From: Pseudotabrizicola sp.
GTDB taxonomy: Bacteria > Pseudomonadota > Alphaproteobacteria > Rhodobacterales > Rhodobacteraceae
Assembly: GCF_030684215.1 (NCBI RefSeq)
Contig: NZ_JAUXOV010000074.1
Location: forward strand, 111,408-175,407
Reading direction: 5' to 3'
Length of the DNA stretch: 64,000 bases
Shown: positions 23,969 through 33,465 of the stretch, in pieces
How the letters are laid out: each line of letters begins with the position of its first letter
Position numbering within the stretch: position 1 is the stretch's first letter
Translations under genes and position numbers: made by a program
The notes under the pieces: model-generated
What the model saw: only the letters and a program-made list of their open reading frames with translations
Told to the model about the DNA's origin: nothing
The model's database searches: none

Positions 23969-26900
23969 ATGAAACCGAATTTTGCCCTTAATCTGACCGA
24001 AGACGGTATCACGCTCCTGCACCGAACGTCTCGGGGTTGGATGGATGTCGGAAACGTGGCATTTGACGATCCGGATCTGGGCGCAGCGCTTGACTATCTG
24101 CGCTCGACCGCTTTGGGCCTGTCTCCCAAGGGGCTTGCCACAAAGCTGATCATCCCGGAATCCCAGATCCTGTATTTGCAGGTGGATGCCGCCGGACCAG
24201 ATGACACCAGCCGCCGCGCCCAGATTGAAACAGCGCTGGACGGGCGCACGCCCTATGCGCTGGACGAGCTGGTCTTTGACTGGACTGGCAGCGGACCGAC
24301 AGTCACCGTGGCCGTCGTCGCGCGTGAAACGCTGGCCGAGGCCGAGGGCTTTGCAGCCGAACATCGGTTCAACCCTGTCGGATTTGTTGCCCGCCCCGAA
24401 GGTGGTTTTGACAAGGAGCCGTTCTTTGGCCCCTCAACGCTGGCGCCCAGCCTGCTGACGGACGGCGACAAGGTCGAAGCGGACGATGCGCCCGTCACCA
24501 TCATCGCGCGCGAGATGCGTCGGGCAGAAGATGCGGCACCCGGATCTGTAGACGCAACCGACGAGGCTGTTGCAGAGCCAGAGGCGCCTGCGCCCAAAGT
24601 GCCGCAGTCAGACCTTGCTGAGTTGGATCTTCCGCCGCCAGATCAGCCAGAGCCTGAAGTTCCCGAACCCGACCTGCCTGAACACGACCTGCCTGAGCCT
24701 GAAGCACCCCAGCCTGACCTGCCTCCGTCTGAAGTGCCCCAGCCACATCAGCCAGAGCCACCAGCACCAGCACCTGATCTGCCACAAATGCAGCCGCAGG
24801 CCGACGCGCCAGCGGAAGGTCCGGTCGCAGAACCGGATCCTACCCCTTCGCAGGCAGACCCGGCACCGATCTCTGAACCAGAGCCGCAACCCTTTGCGGC
24901 CACTGCCCCAGTTCCGCCTGCCCCAGCGCAGCCCTCGACGATGAGCGCCCCGGCGGTGCCTGACGAGGTTGAGGCACCGATGGCGGTGGATGTGCAGCCG
25001 GAAGACGCGCCCGATGATGTGCCGCCGATGCCCACATCGCGCTCTGCATCGGTTTTGTCGGGACTATCCCCTCCGTTGGACGATCTGCCACCACCGCTCT
25101 CGGCAGCGGCCATGATGTCGTTTTCTAGCCGACGCCCGACCGATGGCGCGCCGCGTCCCTTGGGTGGCGCCGCAGCGCCCGAGGCTGGCACTGCAACGCG
25201 TCCGGTCGCCCCGTCTGCCGCACGCCCGGCAGCGGCCAAACCGATTGTGGAACGGCCCGCAGCAGCGCGGCCCGCTCCAAAGTTCAGCTATGATGACCCG
25301 TTGCCGCCCCCGGCAAGGATGCCCGGTGATCCGCCGACACCACCTTCGTCGGTTGTGGGCAAGGCTAGCAAGGGGCTGCGCAACCTTAGTTCGCTTGTCA
25401 CCGCGCCCAGCATTCCGGGCACGCGCAAAAAGAAACCCGTCGCAAATAGTGTCGCCGCAGGCCCGGCAATCACCATAAAGCCCGCATCGGCACTTGGCCC
25501 TGGGGCCACACTTTCGGCACCGATGGATGCCTCGCCAGTCACCGCCAGCGTCAAGGCCGCTGCGCAATCGCTGTCGCGTCAGGCCCCAATCTCTCCGGAT
25601 GCTCTCGCCAAGGGGCTGAGCGCGCGCACCATGCCACAACGGGGAAAGCCCAGGTATCTTGGCCTGATCCTGACCGGAATCTTGCTGCTGCTTCTGGCGC
25701 TGGTCGCGGCGTGGTCATCGTTTTACCTGTCGCGCTCTGATGCTCCGGCCGATGCAGTGCAGATCGCGACCGTGGATGATGAAGCGCTCGCGGATGGCCA
25801 GGATCTTGAACTGGAAATGCTGGCCGATTTGCAGGAACCGGATGATCTGGCGGTTGATGTTGACCTGACCGAGGTTGCCGCACCCGAAGAGGCCGCAAGC
25901 ACCGAAGACTTTGCCGCCGCAGACCCTACCGCAGACCCCGCGACAGTCATCGGCGAACCGGCACCACAGACTGGCGTGCAGGATGTTGCCGCAGTGTCGG
26001 TCCAGCCTGATCCGGCAAATCAGGACGAAATCTTCCTTGCCGCGATGGATGCGCCACCATCGCTCAGGGATCCACTGGCATTGCCACCCCCTGCCGCACA
26101 GGGCGATGCGCCGCCCGCTGCACAAATGCCGCCGCCGCCGTTCGGGACAGTGTATCAATTTGATGCCGATGGCCGGATCGTGCCGACAGCCGAAGGTATC
26201 CTGACCCCTGAAGGCGTGATGCTTATCGCGGGCAAACCAGCCCGCGTGCCTCCGCCGCGCCCGGCAACACTTCAGGCACAAGCCGTTGAAACCGCCACGA
26301 CCGAGGCCACAGCACCCGCTGCAACGCCAGAAGATGTCGTGACAGTGACTCCCTCAGTGGCAGAGGCCGAAGTCTTGCCTGCCGATACCTTCTCTGCCGA
26401 CCCTACACTTTCTGCGGCACGCCCGCGCCTGCGCCCCGACGGTCTGGTCGTCGATGCTGCGACAGATGACGACGCATCCTTGGCCCCCGCCGAAGATAGC
26501 CGCTTTGCCAGCCTGCGCCCTCGCCTGCGGCCAGCTGCGATTCTTGCAGCAGGCGAAGCTTCCCGCCGGGCGTCAGAAGCCGCATCGCTTGCAGTTCAGG
26601 CCGCGTCTGTCGAGGCCGCAGTGGCCAGCGCCGCAGACGCCGATCTGAGCCCGTTGGCGGTTTCCGTCTCGCGAGTGCCTGCCCCCCGCCCGCGTGATCT
26701 GAGCCGCGCGGTTGAGGCTGCCGTCGCCGCAGCAACCCGCCGCGCAGAGCCGCAGGTCGTGGCTGCCGCCGCCCCAGCGGCAAAAGCCGCGCCAGTTGAA
26801 GATCATGAAGCCGAAGACGAACCGGAAATCGCCGCAAAATCGACTGCCCCGCGCATTCCGACCACAGCCAACGTCGCCAAACAGGCTACGTTTGTGAATG

Positions 26901-27106
26901 CCATCAACCTTGGCAAGATCAACCTGATCGGGGTCTATGGCACGCAATCGAAGCGCTATGCGCTCGTGCGGCAGCCCAATGGCCGCTACCGCAAAGTACG
27001 GGTCGGTGACAGTCTTGATGGCGGCAAGGTTCAGGCCATCACCGCCTCGGAAGTGCGGTATCAAAAGGGCGGGCGAATGCTGGCCTTAGCAATGCCAGCC
27101 GGATAA
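23969..27106 (+). CDS. large Pro/Ala-rich single-span membrane protein, GspL/PilM- and GspC/PilP-like ends
   Basis: A 1045-residue protein. Residues 1-160 form a folded domain (LNLTEDGITLLHRTSRGWMDVG, then PESQILYLQVDA and RRAQIETALDGRTPYALDELVFDW) whose strand pattern resembles the actin-like part of GspL/PilM assembly proteins. Residues about 185-540 are Pro/Glu/Ala-rich, with many PEPD/PQPDLP repeats. One membrane helix (GLILTGILLLLLALVAAW) lies near 563-582. A second low-complexity region has repeated RPRLRP motifs. The C-terminus, about 973-1045 (NLGKINLIGVYGTQSKRYAL then VRVGDSLDGGKVQAITASEV), resembles the PilP/GspC homology region. No pilus or secretion genes adjoin it. Compositional bias invites mis-annotation as IF-2 or TonB. 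Function unknown. Confidence 0.75.
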   Translation: MKPNFALNLTEDGITLLHRTSRGWMDVGNVAFDDPDLGAALDYLRSTALGLSPKGLATKLIIPESQILYLQVDAAGPDDTSRRAQIETALDGRTPYALDELVFDWTGSGPTVTVAVVARETLAEAEGFAAEHRFNPVGFVARPEGGFDKEPFFGPSTLAPSLLTDGDKVEADDAPVTIIAREMRRAEDAAPGSVDATDEAVAEPEAPAPKVPQSDLAELDLPPPDQPEPEVPEPDLPEHDLPEPEAPQPDLPPSEVPQPHQPEPPAPAPDLPQMQPQADAPAEGPVAEPDPTPSQADPAPISEPEPQPFAATAPVPPAPAQPSTMSAPAVPDEVEAPMAVDVQPEDAPDDVPPMPTSRSASVLSGLSPPLDDLPPPLSAAAMMSFSSRRPTDGAPRPLGGAAAPEAGTATRPVAPSAARPAAAKPIVERPAAARPAPKFSYDDPLPPPARMPGDPPTPPSSVVGKASKGLRNLSSLVTAPSIPGTRKKKPVANSVAAGPAITIKPASALGPGATLSAPMDASPVTASVKAAAQSLSRQAPISPDALAKGLSARTMPQRGKPRYLGLILTGILLLLLALVAAWSSFYLSRSDAPADAVQIATVDDEALADGQDLELEMLADLQEPDDLAVDVDLTEVAAPEEAASTEDFAAADPTADPATVIGEPAPQTGVQDVAAVSVQPDPANQDEIFLAAMDAPPSLRDPLALPPPAAQGDAPPAAQMPPPPFGTVYQFDADGRIVPTAEGILTPEGVMLIAGKPARVPPPRPATLQAQAVETATTEATAPAATPEDVVTVTPSVAEAEVLPADTFSADPTLSAARPRLRPDGLVVDAATDDDASLAPAEDSRFASLRPRLRPAAILAAGEASRRASEAASLAVQAASVEAAVASAADADLSPLAVSVSRVPAPRPRDLSRAVEAAVAAATRRAEPQVVAAAAPAAKAAPVEDHEAEDEPEIAAKSTAPRIPTTANVAKQATFVNAINLGKINLIGVYGTQSKRYALVRQPNGRYRKVRVGDSLDGGKVQAITASEVRYQKGGRMLALAMPAG

Positions 27107-27126
27107 GCTGTCCGGCGCGGCGCGCG

Positions 27127-28143
27127 TCAGCCGCCGCTGACTCCCGCTTCTGCAAAGCTGGCCATACCCGAATGGCAGGCGACCGCGCCCTGCACAATGC
27201 CAAGCGCCAGTGCGGCGCCCGACCCTTCGCCAAGCCGCAACCCAAGGTTCAGAAGCGGCTCTTTGCCCAAAGCCGCCAAAAGGCGCCCGTGACCAGCCTC
27301 GGCGCTGACATGGCCGGCAAGACAGTGATCCAGCGCGCCGCTTTGGGTCTGGTGCAGCACCAGCGCCGCCGCGCAGCAGATAAACCCATCCAGCACCACT
27401 GCGATCCGTTCTGCCCGCGCCCTCGCAATCGCGCCCGCCATTGCGGCGATTTCGCGCCCGCCAAGGCAGCGCAACACCTGCAACGGATCAGACAGTGACT
27501 GCGCATGGGCCGCGAGCCCGGCACGCACGACATCGGCCTTGCGGGTCAGCCCGTGGTCATCGACGCCCGTGCCACGCCCAACCCAATCCTGTGCCGCGCC
27601 GCCCAGCAAAGCCGCCGCGATTGCTGCGGCAGAGGTGGTATTGCCAATCCCCATCTCGCCCGTCACCAGCAGATCGGCAGAGGGGTCAACCGCAGTCCAG
27701 CCAGTCAGCAGGGCCGCGACAACCTCGGCCTCGGTCATGGCCGGGCGTTGGGTGAAATCTGCGGTCGGGTGGTCAAGGTCAAGCGCGTGAACGGTCATCG
27801 ACGCGCCAAAGGTGCGGGACAACTGGTTGATCGCAGCGCCGCCGTTTTGAAAGTTGGCGACCATCTGCGCCGTAACCTCGGGCGGAAACGCAGATACACC
27901 CCGCGCCGCAACGCCATGATTTCCAGCAAAGATAATAACTTGCGGCGCGGTAGCACTTGGCTTTTCGCAGCCCTGCCAGCCCGCAAGCCAGATTGCCAGA
28001 TCCTCTAGCCGCCCCAGCGCGCCGGGCGGCTTGGTCAACTGACCATTGCGCACCTGGGCGGCCGCCAAAGCGGTGGTATCTGCGGCAGGTTGCGCGGCGA
28101 GAAGACCGCGAAAGCTGTCAAGCGAGGTAAAGGGCGCGGCCAT
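27127..28143 (-). CDS. cobT: nicotinate-nucleotide--dimethylbenzimidazole phosphoribosyltransferase
   Basis: A 338-residue enzyme that activates the lower ligand of cobalamin by transferring phosphoribose from NaMN to 5,6-dimethylbenzimidazole. Family blocks present are [61 protein letters not shown] and, near the C-terminus, [13 protein letters not shown]. The frame extends to 28230, but ATG 28143 follows CAGGAA at a good distance. It is divergent from cobS across 76 bases, a common cobalamin-assembly pairing. That gap is too short for a B12 riboswitch. Confidence 0.95.
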   Translation of the reverse strand: MAAPFTSLDSFRGLLAAQPAADTTALAAAQVRNGQLTKPPGALGRLEDLAIWLAGWQGCEKPSATAPQVIIFAGNHGVAARGVSAFPPEVTAQMVANFQNGGAAINQLSRTFGASMTVHALDLDHPTADFTQRPAMTEAEVVAALLTGWTAVDPSADLLVTGEMGIGNTTSAAAIAAALLGGAAQDWVGRGTGVDDHGLTRKADVVRAGLAAHAQSLSDPLQVLRCLGGREIAAMAGAIARARAERIAVVLDGFICCAAALVLHQTQSGALDHCLAGHVSAEAGHGRLLAALGKEPLLNLGLRLGEGSGAALALGIVQGAVACHSGMASFAEAGVSGG

Positions 28144-28219
28144 GAAGGTTCCTGAGTTGCAAGGTGTTGATGCCTTGGCTACAGACCGGGCAAGGGAATT
28201 TCCAGCCGGAAGGGACGCG

Positions 28220-28978
28220 ATGACAGCCAAACCCGACAGAGTGGTGTGGATTTTCGCCGATCTGGCCTCGGCCTTTGGATTGCTCAGCCGGTTGCCCCTT
28301 GTGCAGACTGCGCATCACCGCCCCCATGCCTGCTGGGCGTGGCCGCTGGTGGGACTCGTTGTCGGTGGGCTGGCGGCGGGTCTGGGATGGGCCGCGATCA
28401 ACGCTGGCCTGCCAGTCGGGCTTGCGGCGGCGCTGGTGCTGGCCACCGGAGCGATGTCCACGGGTGCGCTGCATGAGGACGGTTTGGCCGACACCGCAGA
28501 CGGACTGTTTGGCGGCTGGACACGCGAGCGGCGGCTAGAGATCATGAAGGACAGCCATATCGGCAGCTTTGGCACACTGGCGCTGCTGCTGGTGACGCTG
28601 GCCGCGTGGTCGGCGCTGGGGGCATTGCTTCAGGCCGGGGCTTACGGTGCAATCGTGGCGGCGGCGGCCCTTTCGCGCGCGCCGATGGCAATGATCATGG
28701 CTGTGATGCCACAAGCGCGTGCGAGCGGGCTGTCACATTCGGTCGGTCGGCCGCCGGTGTGGGCGGCGCTCTTGGCGACGACGTTTGCTTTGCTCATCGC
28801 CGCCCCGCTTGGGTTGATGGCAGCGACTATGGCTGTGTCGGCGGCGGGCGCGGGTTTGGCGATCGCCCTTTTGGCGCGTGCGCGGATCGGTGGGCAAACC
28901 GGGGATATTCTGGGCGCAAGTCAGCAGTTGGCCAATCTGGCCGCATTGGCAGCCGCCTCGGCCATCATGGTGCAATGA
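28220..28978 (+). CDS. cobS: adenosylcobinamide-GDP ribazoletransferase (cobalamin synthase)
   Basis: A 252-residue membrane enzyme that joins adenosylcobinamide-GDP and alpha-ribazole in the last stage of cobalamin assembly. It has about six hydrophobic segments and the catalytic acidic motif [18 protein letters not shown] near residues 85-102. SRLP, RAPMAM and the late [13 protein letters not shown] helix match CobS. The start at 28220 follows GAAGGGA. It faces cobT, which makes its ribazole-phosphate precursor. A terminator follows immediately. Confidence 0.95.
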   Translation: MTAKPDRVVWIFADLASAFGLLSRLPLVQTAHHRPHACWAWPLVGLVVGGLAAGLGWAAINAGLPVGLAAALVLATGAMSTGALHEDGLADTADGLFGGWTRERRLEIMKDSHIGSFGTLALLLVTLAAWSALGALLQAGAYGAIVAAAALSRAPMAMIMAVMPQARASGLSHSVGRPPVWAALLATTFALLIAAPLGLMAATMAVSAAGAGLAIALLARARIGGQTGDILGASQQLANLAALAAASAIMVQ

Positions 28979-29008
28979 AAAACGGCGGCCTTTTCAGACC
29001 GCCGTTTT
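28979..29008. terminator. two-way terminator between cobS and carD
   Basis: A perfect 10-bp stem AAAACGGCGG/CCGCCGTTTT (28979-28988/28999-29008) with a ten-base loop. The A and T ends provide U-tracts on both strands for the two convergent genes. Confidence 0.88.
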
Positions 29009-29026
29009 CAACCAAATGCAACAGAA

Positions 29027-29536
29027 TCAGGCCGCGCGGCTGACCAGAACGTCATCAACGGTTTTCGCGGCTAAACCGGCATCAAGGCCAGAAACAGCAG
29101 CAACTTCGCGGGTCAGACGTTCAAGCGCAGCCTCATACAGCTGACGCTCAGAGTAGGATTGTTCGCGCTGATCATCGCTGCGGTGCAGGTCGCGGACGAC
29201 CTCGGCAATCGCCATCAGATCACCGGAGTTGATCTTTTGCTCATATTCCTGCGCGCGGCGCGACCACATGGCGCGCTTGACCTTGGCCTTGCCCTTCAGC
29301 GTATCCAGAGCCTTGGACACGACGTCGGGCGCGGACAAAGCGCGCATGCCGATTTCAGTGGCCTTATGGGTGGGAACCCGCAGCGTCATCTTGTCCTTTT
29401 CGAAGGTGATGACGAAAAGCTCCAGCGTGAACCCGGCGATTTCCTGCTCCTCGATGGACATGATCTTGCCCACGCCATGAGCGGGATATACAACGAATTC
29501 ATTGGGGCGGAACTCGGGTCTTTTGGACTTGGTCAT
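29027..29536 (-). CDS. carD: CarD family transcription factor
   Basis: A 169-residue RNA-polymerase-binding regulator. The N-terminal Tudor-like CarD_TRCF domain (EFVVYPAHGVGKIMSIEEQEIAG, residues 12-70) contacts the beta subunit, and the C-terminal helical part is the DNA-binding domain (WSRRAQEYEQKINSGDLMAIAEVVRDL). CarD stabilises open complexes at many promoters in alphaproteobacteria, where it compensates for weak -10 elements. The ATG at 29536 is convincing. The 5' region contains a perfect palindrome GACCTG-AA-CAGGTC (29587-29600). Confidence 0.93.
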   Translation of the reverse strand: MTKSKRPEFRPNEFVVYPAHGVGKIMSIEEQEIAGFTLELFVITFEKDKMTLRVPTHKATEIGMRALSAPDVVSKALDTLKGKAKVKRAMWSRRAQEYEQKINSGDLMAIAEVVRDLHRSDDQREQSYSERQLYEAALERLTREVAAVSGLDAGLAAKTVDDVLVSRAA

Positions 29537-29586
29537 TCAGTCATTTCCTAACAGCGGCAGCCCTCCGGCGACAAAATAACCGCCCA

Positions 29587-29600
29587 GACCTGAACAGGTC
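29587..29600. promoter_or_regulatory. palindrome in the carD 5' region
   Basis: GACCTG (29587-29592) and CAGGTC (29595-29600) are separated by AA, about 50 bases before the carD start. It could be an operator or a 5'-UTR hairpin; no factor is assignable. Confidence 0.3.
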
Positions 29601-29728
29601 CGGCGATGCGGTTGCTGTTGTCACAAAAAAATCCACCTCAGGCGAGCAGCTCCGAGAGGATGTCAGGCGTCCATGGTTGTTTGTAACATTTGTATATCAC
29701 AAATTTCGTGTGATTCCAACTGCTGCAA

Positions 29729-29755
29729 AAGGCTGCAACGCGTCAAAGCAGCCTT
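29729..29755 (-). terminator. probable terminator of fdxA
   Basis: On the minus strand AAGGCTGC pairs with GCAGCCTT (29748-29755/29729-29736) and is followed by TTGC. The U-tract is short. Confidence 0.5.
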
Positions 29756-29776
29756 GAAAACAATGATTTTTCACAA

Positions 29777-29797
29777 GCCATGCCGAATCAGCATGGC
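29777..29797. repeat. palindrome GCCATGC-N7-GCATGGC, copy 2
   Basis: The half-sites and 7-base spacing are identical to 95-115, with a different central sequence. It is also preceded by ACAA. It lies between carD and fdxA. Confidence 0.5.
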
Positions 29798-29827
29798 CGC
29801 AATGCCGAATCGGCCGTTAATACCGCG

Positions 29828-30166
29828 TCAGCTGCCTTCGCCGGGCGCTTCCGAGAAATAGCTCTTCAGCTTTCCCTTTTCGCCATCGCGCGCTTCGGCG
29901 TCGGGCATCGGATCTTTGCGAACAGTGATCACAGGCCACATTTCCGAATACTTGCGGTTGAACGATACCCATTCGTCCATATCCGGTTCCGTATCCGGGC
30001 GGATCGCATCGGCGGGGCATTCGGGTTCACATACGCCGCAATCAATGCATTCATCGGGATGAATAACCAGCATGTTCTCGCCCTCATAGAAGCAGTCCAC
30101 CGGACAGACTTCCACGCAGTCGGTGTATTTGCAGGCGATGCAGTTATCAATCACCACATATGTCAT
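29828..30166 (-). CDS. fdxA: seven-iron ferredoxin (3Fe-4S/4Fe-4S)
   Basis: A 112-residue ferredoxin of the FdxA type. Cys residues in [18 protein letters not shown] and [16 protein letters not shown] provide ligands for one 3Fe-4S and one 4Fe-4S cluster. The C-terminal extension ([19 protein letters not shown]) is typical of Azotobacter-type 7Fe ferredoxins. It is a soluble one-electron carrier. The frame extends ten codons upstream, but [13 protein letters not shown] is the family start (ATG 30166). It is followed on the minus strand by carD, a pairing common in alphaproteobacteria. Confidence 0.94.
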   Translation of the reverse strand: MTYVVIDNCIACKYTDCVEVCPVDCFYEGENMLVIHPDECIDCGVCEPECPADAIRPDTEPDMDEWVSFNRKYSEMWPVITVRKDPMPDAEARDGEKGKLKSYFSEAPGEGS

Positions 30167-30217
30167 CGGATCAGGCCCTTGGGTTGGTCGGGTCACTAGC
30201 TAGAGCATGAAGTAGGA

Positions 30218-30538
30218 TCATTCAAGCGCCTCTGGCGCGCCTTGTGGGTCAAGGTCCAGATAAAGCGACTGCGCTTCGATCGCTGGGCCGCGCCGCAAAC
30301 CAAGAGCCTGCACCCTGATCACCCTGATCTGCTTGCTTTGGGCAAACGTCAGCACATCACCGATGCAGATGCCGTGGCCCGGCTTTTTGGTACGCTGGCC
30401 GTTCACACGACAATGGCCGCTTTCGATGACATCAGCCGCCAGACCGCGCGATTTGAAGAACCGCGCTTGCCACAGCCATTTGTCCAGCCGCAACCGCGGC
30501 TGGACATCGGGCGCGGGCTTGGCGCCCGGCCCGGCCAA
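30218..30538 (-). CDS. S4-domain RNA-binding protein, Hsp15-like
   Basis: A 106-residue protein centred on an S4 RNA-binding domain: RLRLDKWLWQARFFKSRGLAADVIESGHCRVNGQRTKKPG, residues 15-54. The E. coli counterpart Hsp15 (HslR) binds stalled 50S subunits carrying nascent chains. The reading starts at a TTG (30538), just four bases after the helicase stop. No in-frame ATG precedes the domain, so the TTG start and coupling to the upstream helicase are likely. It belongs to the helicase-S4-ferredoxin-carD run on the minus strand. Confidence 0.85.
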   Translation of the reverse strand: MAGPGAKPAPDVQPRLRLDKWLWQARFFKSRGLAADVIESGHCRVNGQRTKKPGHGICIGDVLTFAQSKQIRVIRVQALGLRRGPAIEAQSLYLDLDPQGAPEALE

Positions 30539-30541
30539 GCC

Positions 30542-33442
30542 TTAGACCTTGCCCTTCAGCGCAAGAAGCGCGGCAAAGGGGTTATCGGGGTCGATCGGTT
30601 TGTCGGCGCGCTGCGGGCGGGCCTCGAACTGACGTGGCTTGTTGTTGTCGTTGCGGTCGGGGCGGTCGCCCTTACCCTTGTTGCGGTCACCTTTGGGGCC
30701 ACCCTTGTTGCGGTCGCCCTTGCCGTGATGCGGCTTGGCATCGCCTTGCGGACGGTCACGCCGTTCTCCCTGTGGCCGTTCTCCCTGCGGCCTGTCACCT
30801 TGTGGGCGCTCGCCTTGCGGCTTGTCACCCTGCGGGCGCTCACGGCGCTCGCCCTGCGGGCGGGGGCCACGTTCGGGACGCGCGGTGCGGGGCTTAGGGG
30901 CCCAGGTGAAGGTGTAGAACGCCTCCATCTCTGGTGGGGCCTCGGACACGGGCTCTTCTGGCATGGGGGCCAGCACCGACACTTCTTCGGGGATCGGGTT
31001 TTGTGGGGCGTCCGGGTCCACCGCAGGCACCACAACAGGCTCTGCAGCCTTGACCTTTGCCCGTTCGGCCTTTTCACCCTTATACCCAAGACCAGCCATC
31101 AGATCGGCGAACTGATCCAGCGTCATGCCGGTGATCGACAGCATGTCCGGAGTCGCCTCAAACCCGGCACGGCTGTCTTTCTGGCGCAAAATATCGGCCA
31201 GACGTTCAAGCATATCAATGCGGATCGCACGCGTGCCGGCCGGGTGATAGCCCGCCAGCGTGTAATGCGCCTTTGGCACCTCGGCGACGTTGGGAATCGT
31301 CACCAGACCGGGTGGCGGGCTTTCAGGAAACTCGTCCAACCCATTCCACAACGACCACAGCACCAGCCGCAGACGCGTCGGCGCGGGTTTCAGCAGCAGC
31401 GGCAGGAAGATGGTGAACTGACCAAAGCGCACGCCATGCTTGCGCAAAGCGCCGCGCGCTTCTTGATCCAGTTCTTTGACGTCATTTGCCACCGCGTCGC
31501 GCGGCAGCACGCCCAGACCCTCGACCAGACGGAACGCAAAACCGCGCGCAAGCCCGGTCAGCGTCTCGTCCCGGCTCATCGCTGCCAGCAGCTCGAATTG
31601 CGCGGCCACCTTGCGGTCGATGAAGTGCTGCAACCGGCGGCGCACCTTTTCGGCAACCTCGAAGCCTGCTTCGTCATCGACGAATGCCTCGACAGACGGG
31701 CGCAGCGCCTCGGCCCCCTTGACCAGTTTGCCCACCGCGGTGGTGCCCCACATCAGGCCCCCCTGTTCGGTGAAATCCATCTCGGTATCGGGCGCGTTGT
31801 AGAACCGGTCCGCCCGCAGGTGGAATTCGGGCTTCAAAGCCTGCACTGCGGCCTGCGCCATCACCTTTGCCCCATCGGGCGAGGTACTTGCATCCTGCCG
31901 GAACCGGAATCCTTCCAACCGACCGACGAATTCGCCTTCGACCGTCACTTCGCCTTTGTCATTCACCTCGGCCACGAGGGTCTCCTTCTGGTTCAACCGG
32001 CGAAGCAGAACGCTGGTCCGCCGGTCTACAAATCTTTGCGTAAGTCGGTCATGCAAGGCATCCGACAGGCGATCTTCTACAGCGCGCGTCTCGTCGCGCC
32101 AATGGCTTTCATCATCCACCCAGCCTTTGCGCTGCGCGATATAGGTCCATGTGCGAATATATGCCAAACGCTTGGAAATAGCATCAATATCGCCATCGGT
32201 GCGGTCAATGCGCGAAACGGCCTTTGCGATCCAGTCCGAAGGCACCCGCCCGCCGCCCAGACCACGGCCACAAAGATACTCAAAAATCCGCGCCAACAGG
32301 CCTGCGTGGTCGCTGTCGGATGATCCGCGAAAATCGGGGATGCGGCAGACATCCCACAGAAGTTGGACGCGTTTCGGGCTGGTCAGCCGGTCGCGGACCT
32401 CGGGCATTTCAATAAGTGCTTTCAGCGCCAGCACGTCATCGGCATCGCGGGCGCGGGTCAGCCAGTCGTTGCTTGTGGGGGATTCCAGGCTGCGGATCAA
32501 ACGCTCTGCTGTGCCAAAATCAAGCGCGTGGTTGCGCCACATGAGTTTGCGCACCGGGGCGAACTGATGGTTTTCAATCGCCTCGATGATCTCATCATCA
32601 AAGGGCCGCGCCTCACCTGTCACACCAAAAGTGCCGTTTTCGGTGTGCCGACCCGCCCGCCCGGCGATCTGCGCCAGTTCCTGTGGGTAAAGCCCGCGCA
32701 TCCGGCGACCGTCGAACTTCGCGGTGGCGGAAAAGGCGATGTGCTTTATATCCAGATTCAGCCCCATGCCGATGGCATCGGTGGCGACAAGGTAATCGAC
32801 ATCGCCATTCTGATACAGCGCCACCTGCGCGTTGCGGGTGCGCGGCGAAAGCGCCCCCATCACAACTGCGCAACCACCTTTCTGGCGGCGAATCAACTCC
32901 GCGATGGCATAGACGTTTTCAACCGAAAACCCCACAATCGCACTGCGCGGCGGCATCCGGCTTATCTTTTTCGAACCTGTGTAGGTCAGTTCACTGAACC
33001 GTTCGCGCTTCAGGAACGTCACCCCCTGCACCAGCCCCGCAATCGCCGGGCGCATGGTTTCCGCCCCCAAAAACAGCGTTTCAAGCAACCCGCGCGCGCG
33101 CAGCAACCGATCCGTAAAGACATGACCCCTGTCGGGGTCGGCACACAGCTGAATCTCGTCAATCGCCACGAAATCGGCACCGATCTCAAGCGGCATCGCC
33201 TCAACCGTGCAGACCCAATATTGTGTCCGGTCCGGCACGATGCGTTCTTCGCCCGTCACCAGCGCCACGACAGACGGGCCGCGCAGGGCAACGATGCGGT
33301 CATACACTTCACGCGCAAGCAGGCGCAGCGGCAAACCGATCACCCCTGTTCGGTGGCTCAGCATCCGGTCAATGGCGTAATGTGTCTTGCCTGTGTTGGT
33401 CGGCCCAAGAACCGCCGTGACCCGGCCCGTGGTCGCGCTCAT
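30542..33442 (-). CDS. Suv3-like DExH RNA helicase with repetitive basic tail
   Basis: A 966-residue superfamily 2 helicase. The N-terminal motor contains Walker A GPTNTGKTH (residues 13-21), the DExH-type box AIDEIQ, and motifs DYLVATDAIGMGLNLD and QIAGRAGRH. This arrangement matches mitochondrial SUV3/SUPV3L1 and alphaproteobacterial homologues that unwind RNA. After about residue 820 the protein becomes disordered: repeats of RPQGE/RPQGD (at least seven) are followed by a Lys/Arg/Gly/Asn-rich tail (KGDRNKGGPKGDRNKGKGD) and a short conserved end (DNPFAALLALKGKV). The tail probably binds RNA or partner proteins, as in degradosome helicases. It is translationally linked to the S4 gene. Confidence 0.88.
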   Translation of the reverse strand: MSATTGRVTAVLGPTNTGKTHYAIDRMLSHRTGVIGLPLRLLAREVYDRIVALRGPSVVALVTGEERIVPDRTQYWVCTVEAMPLEIGADFVAIDEIQLCADPDRGHVFTDRLLRARGLLETLFLGAETMRPAIAGLVQGVTFLKRERFSELTYTGSKKISRMPPRSAIVGFSVENVYAIAELIRRQKGGCAVVMGALSPRTRNAQVALYQNGDVDYLVATDAIGMGLNLDIKHIAFSATAKFDGRRMRGLYPQELAQIAGRAGRHTENGTFGVTGEARPFDDEIIEAIENHQFAPVRKLMWRNHALDFGTAERLIRSLESPTSNDWLTRARDADDVLALKALIEMPEVRDRLTSPKRVQLLWDVCRIPDFRGSSDSDHAGLLARIFEYLCGRGLGGGRVPSDWIAKAVSRIDRTDGDIDAISKRLAYIRTWTYIAQRKGWVDDESHWRDETRAVEDRLSDALHDRLTQRFVDRRTSVLLRRLNQKETLVAEVNDKGEVTVEGEFVGRLEGFRFRQDASTSPDGAKVMAQAAVQALKPEFHLRADRFYNAPDTEMDFTEQGGLMWGTTAVGKLVKGAEALRPSVEAFVDDEAGFEVAEKVRRRLQHFIDRKVAAQFELLAAMSRDETLTGLARGFAFRLVEGLGVLPRDAVANDVKELDQEARGALRKHGVRFGQFTIFLPLLLKPAPTRLRLVLWSLWNGLDEFPESPPPGLVTIPNVAEVPKAHYTLAGYHPAGTRAIRIDMLERLADILRQKDSRAGFEATPDMLSITGMTLDQFADLMAGLGYKGEKAERAKVKAAEPVVVPAVDPDAPQNPIPEEVSVLAPMPEEPVSEAPPEMEAFYTFTWAPKPRTARPERGPRPQGERRERPQGDKPQGERPQGDRPQGERPQGERRDRPQGDAKPHHGKGDRNKGGPKGDRNKGKGDRPDRNDNNKPRQFEARPQRADKPIDPDNPFAALLALKGKV
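30640..30890 (-). repeat. coding repeats for the RPQGE/D tail of the helicase
   Basis: Imperfect 15-base repeats encode RPQGE/RPQGD, then Lys-Gly-Asp-Arg-Asn repeats. The DNA repetition makes expansion or contraction by slippage likely. Confidence 0.7.
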
Positions 33443-33465
33443 CCGCTTGCCCTTACGCCCTGCCC

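Larger units (their letters stand above)
29537..29827. other. carD-fdxA intergenic region
   Basis: A 291-base region with no supported gene. It holds the carD promoter region with its palindrome, a hairpin suited to end fdxA (29729-29755), the GCCATGC palindrome at 29777-29797, and a direct repeat of ATGCCGAATC at 29780-29789 and 29802-29811. It is noticeably more AT-rich than the flanking genes. Confidence 0.6.

Noticed and set aside
28144..28219. Cobalamin riboswitch between cobT and cobS
   Set aside because: The 76-base gap is far too short for the B12 aptamer and no B12-box was seen.
30242..32323. Long plus-strand frame of 693 codons
   Set aside because: It lies wholly opposite the Suv3-like helicase gene, has a composition expected of the antisense of GC-rich codons and no recognisable domain.
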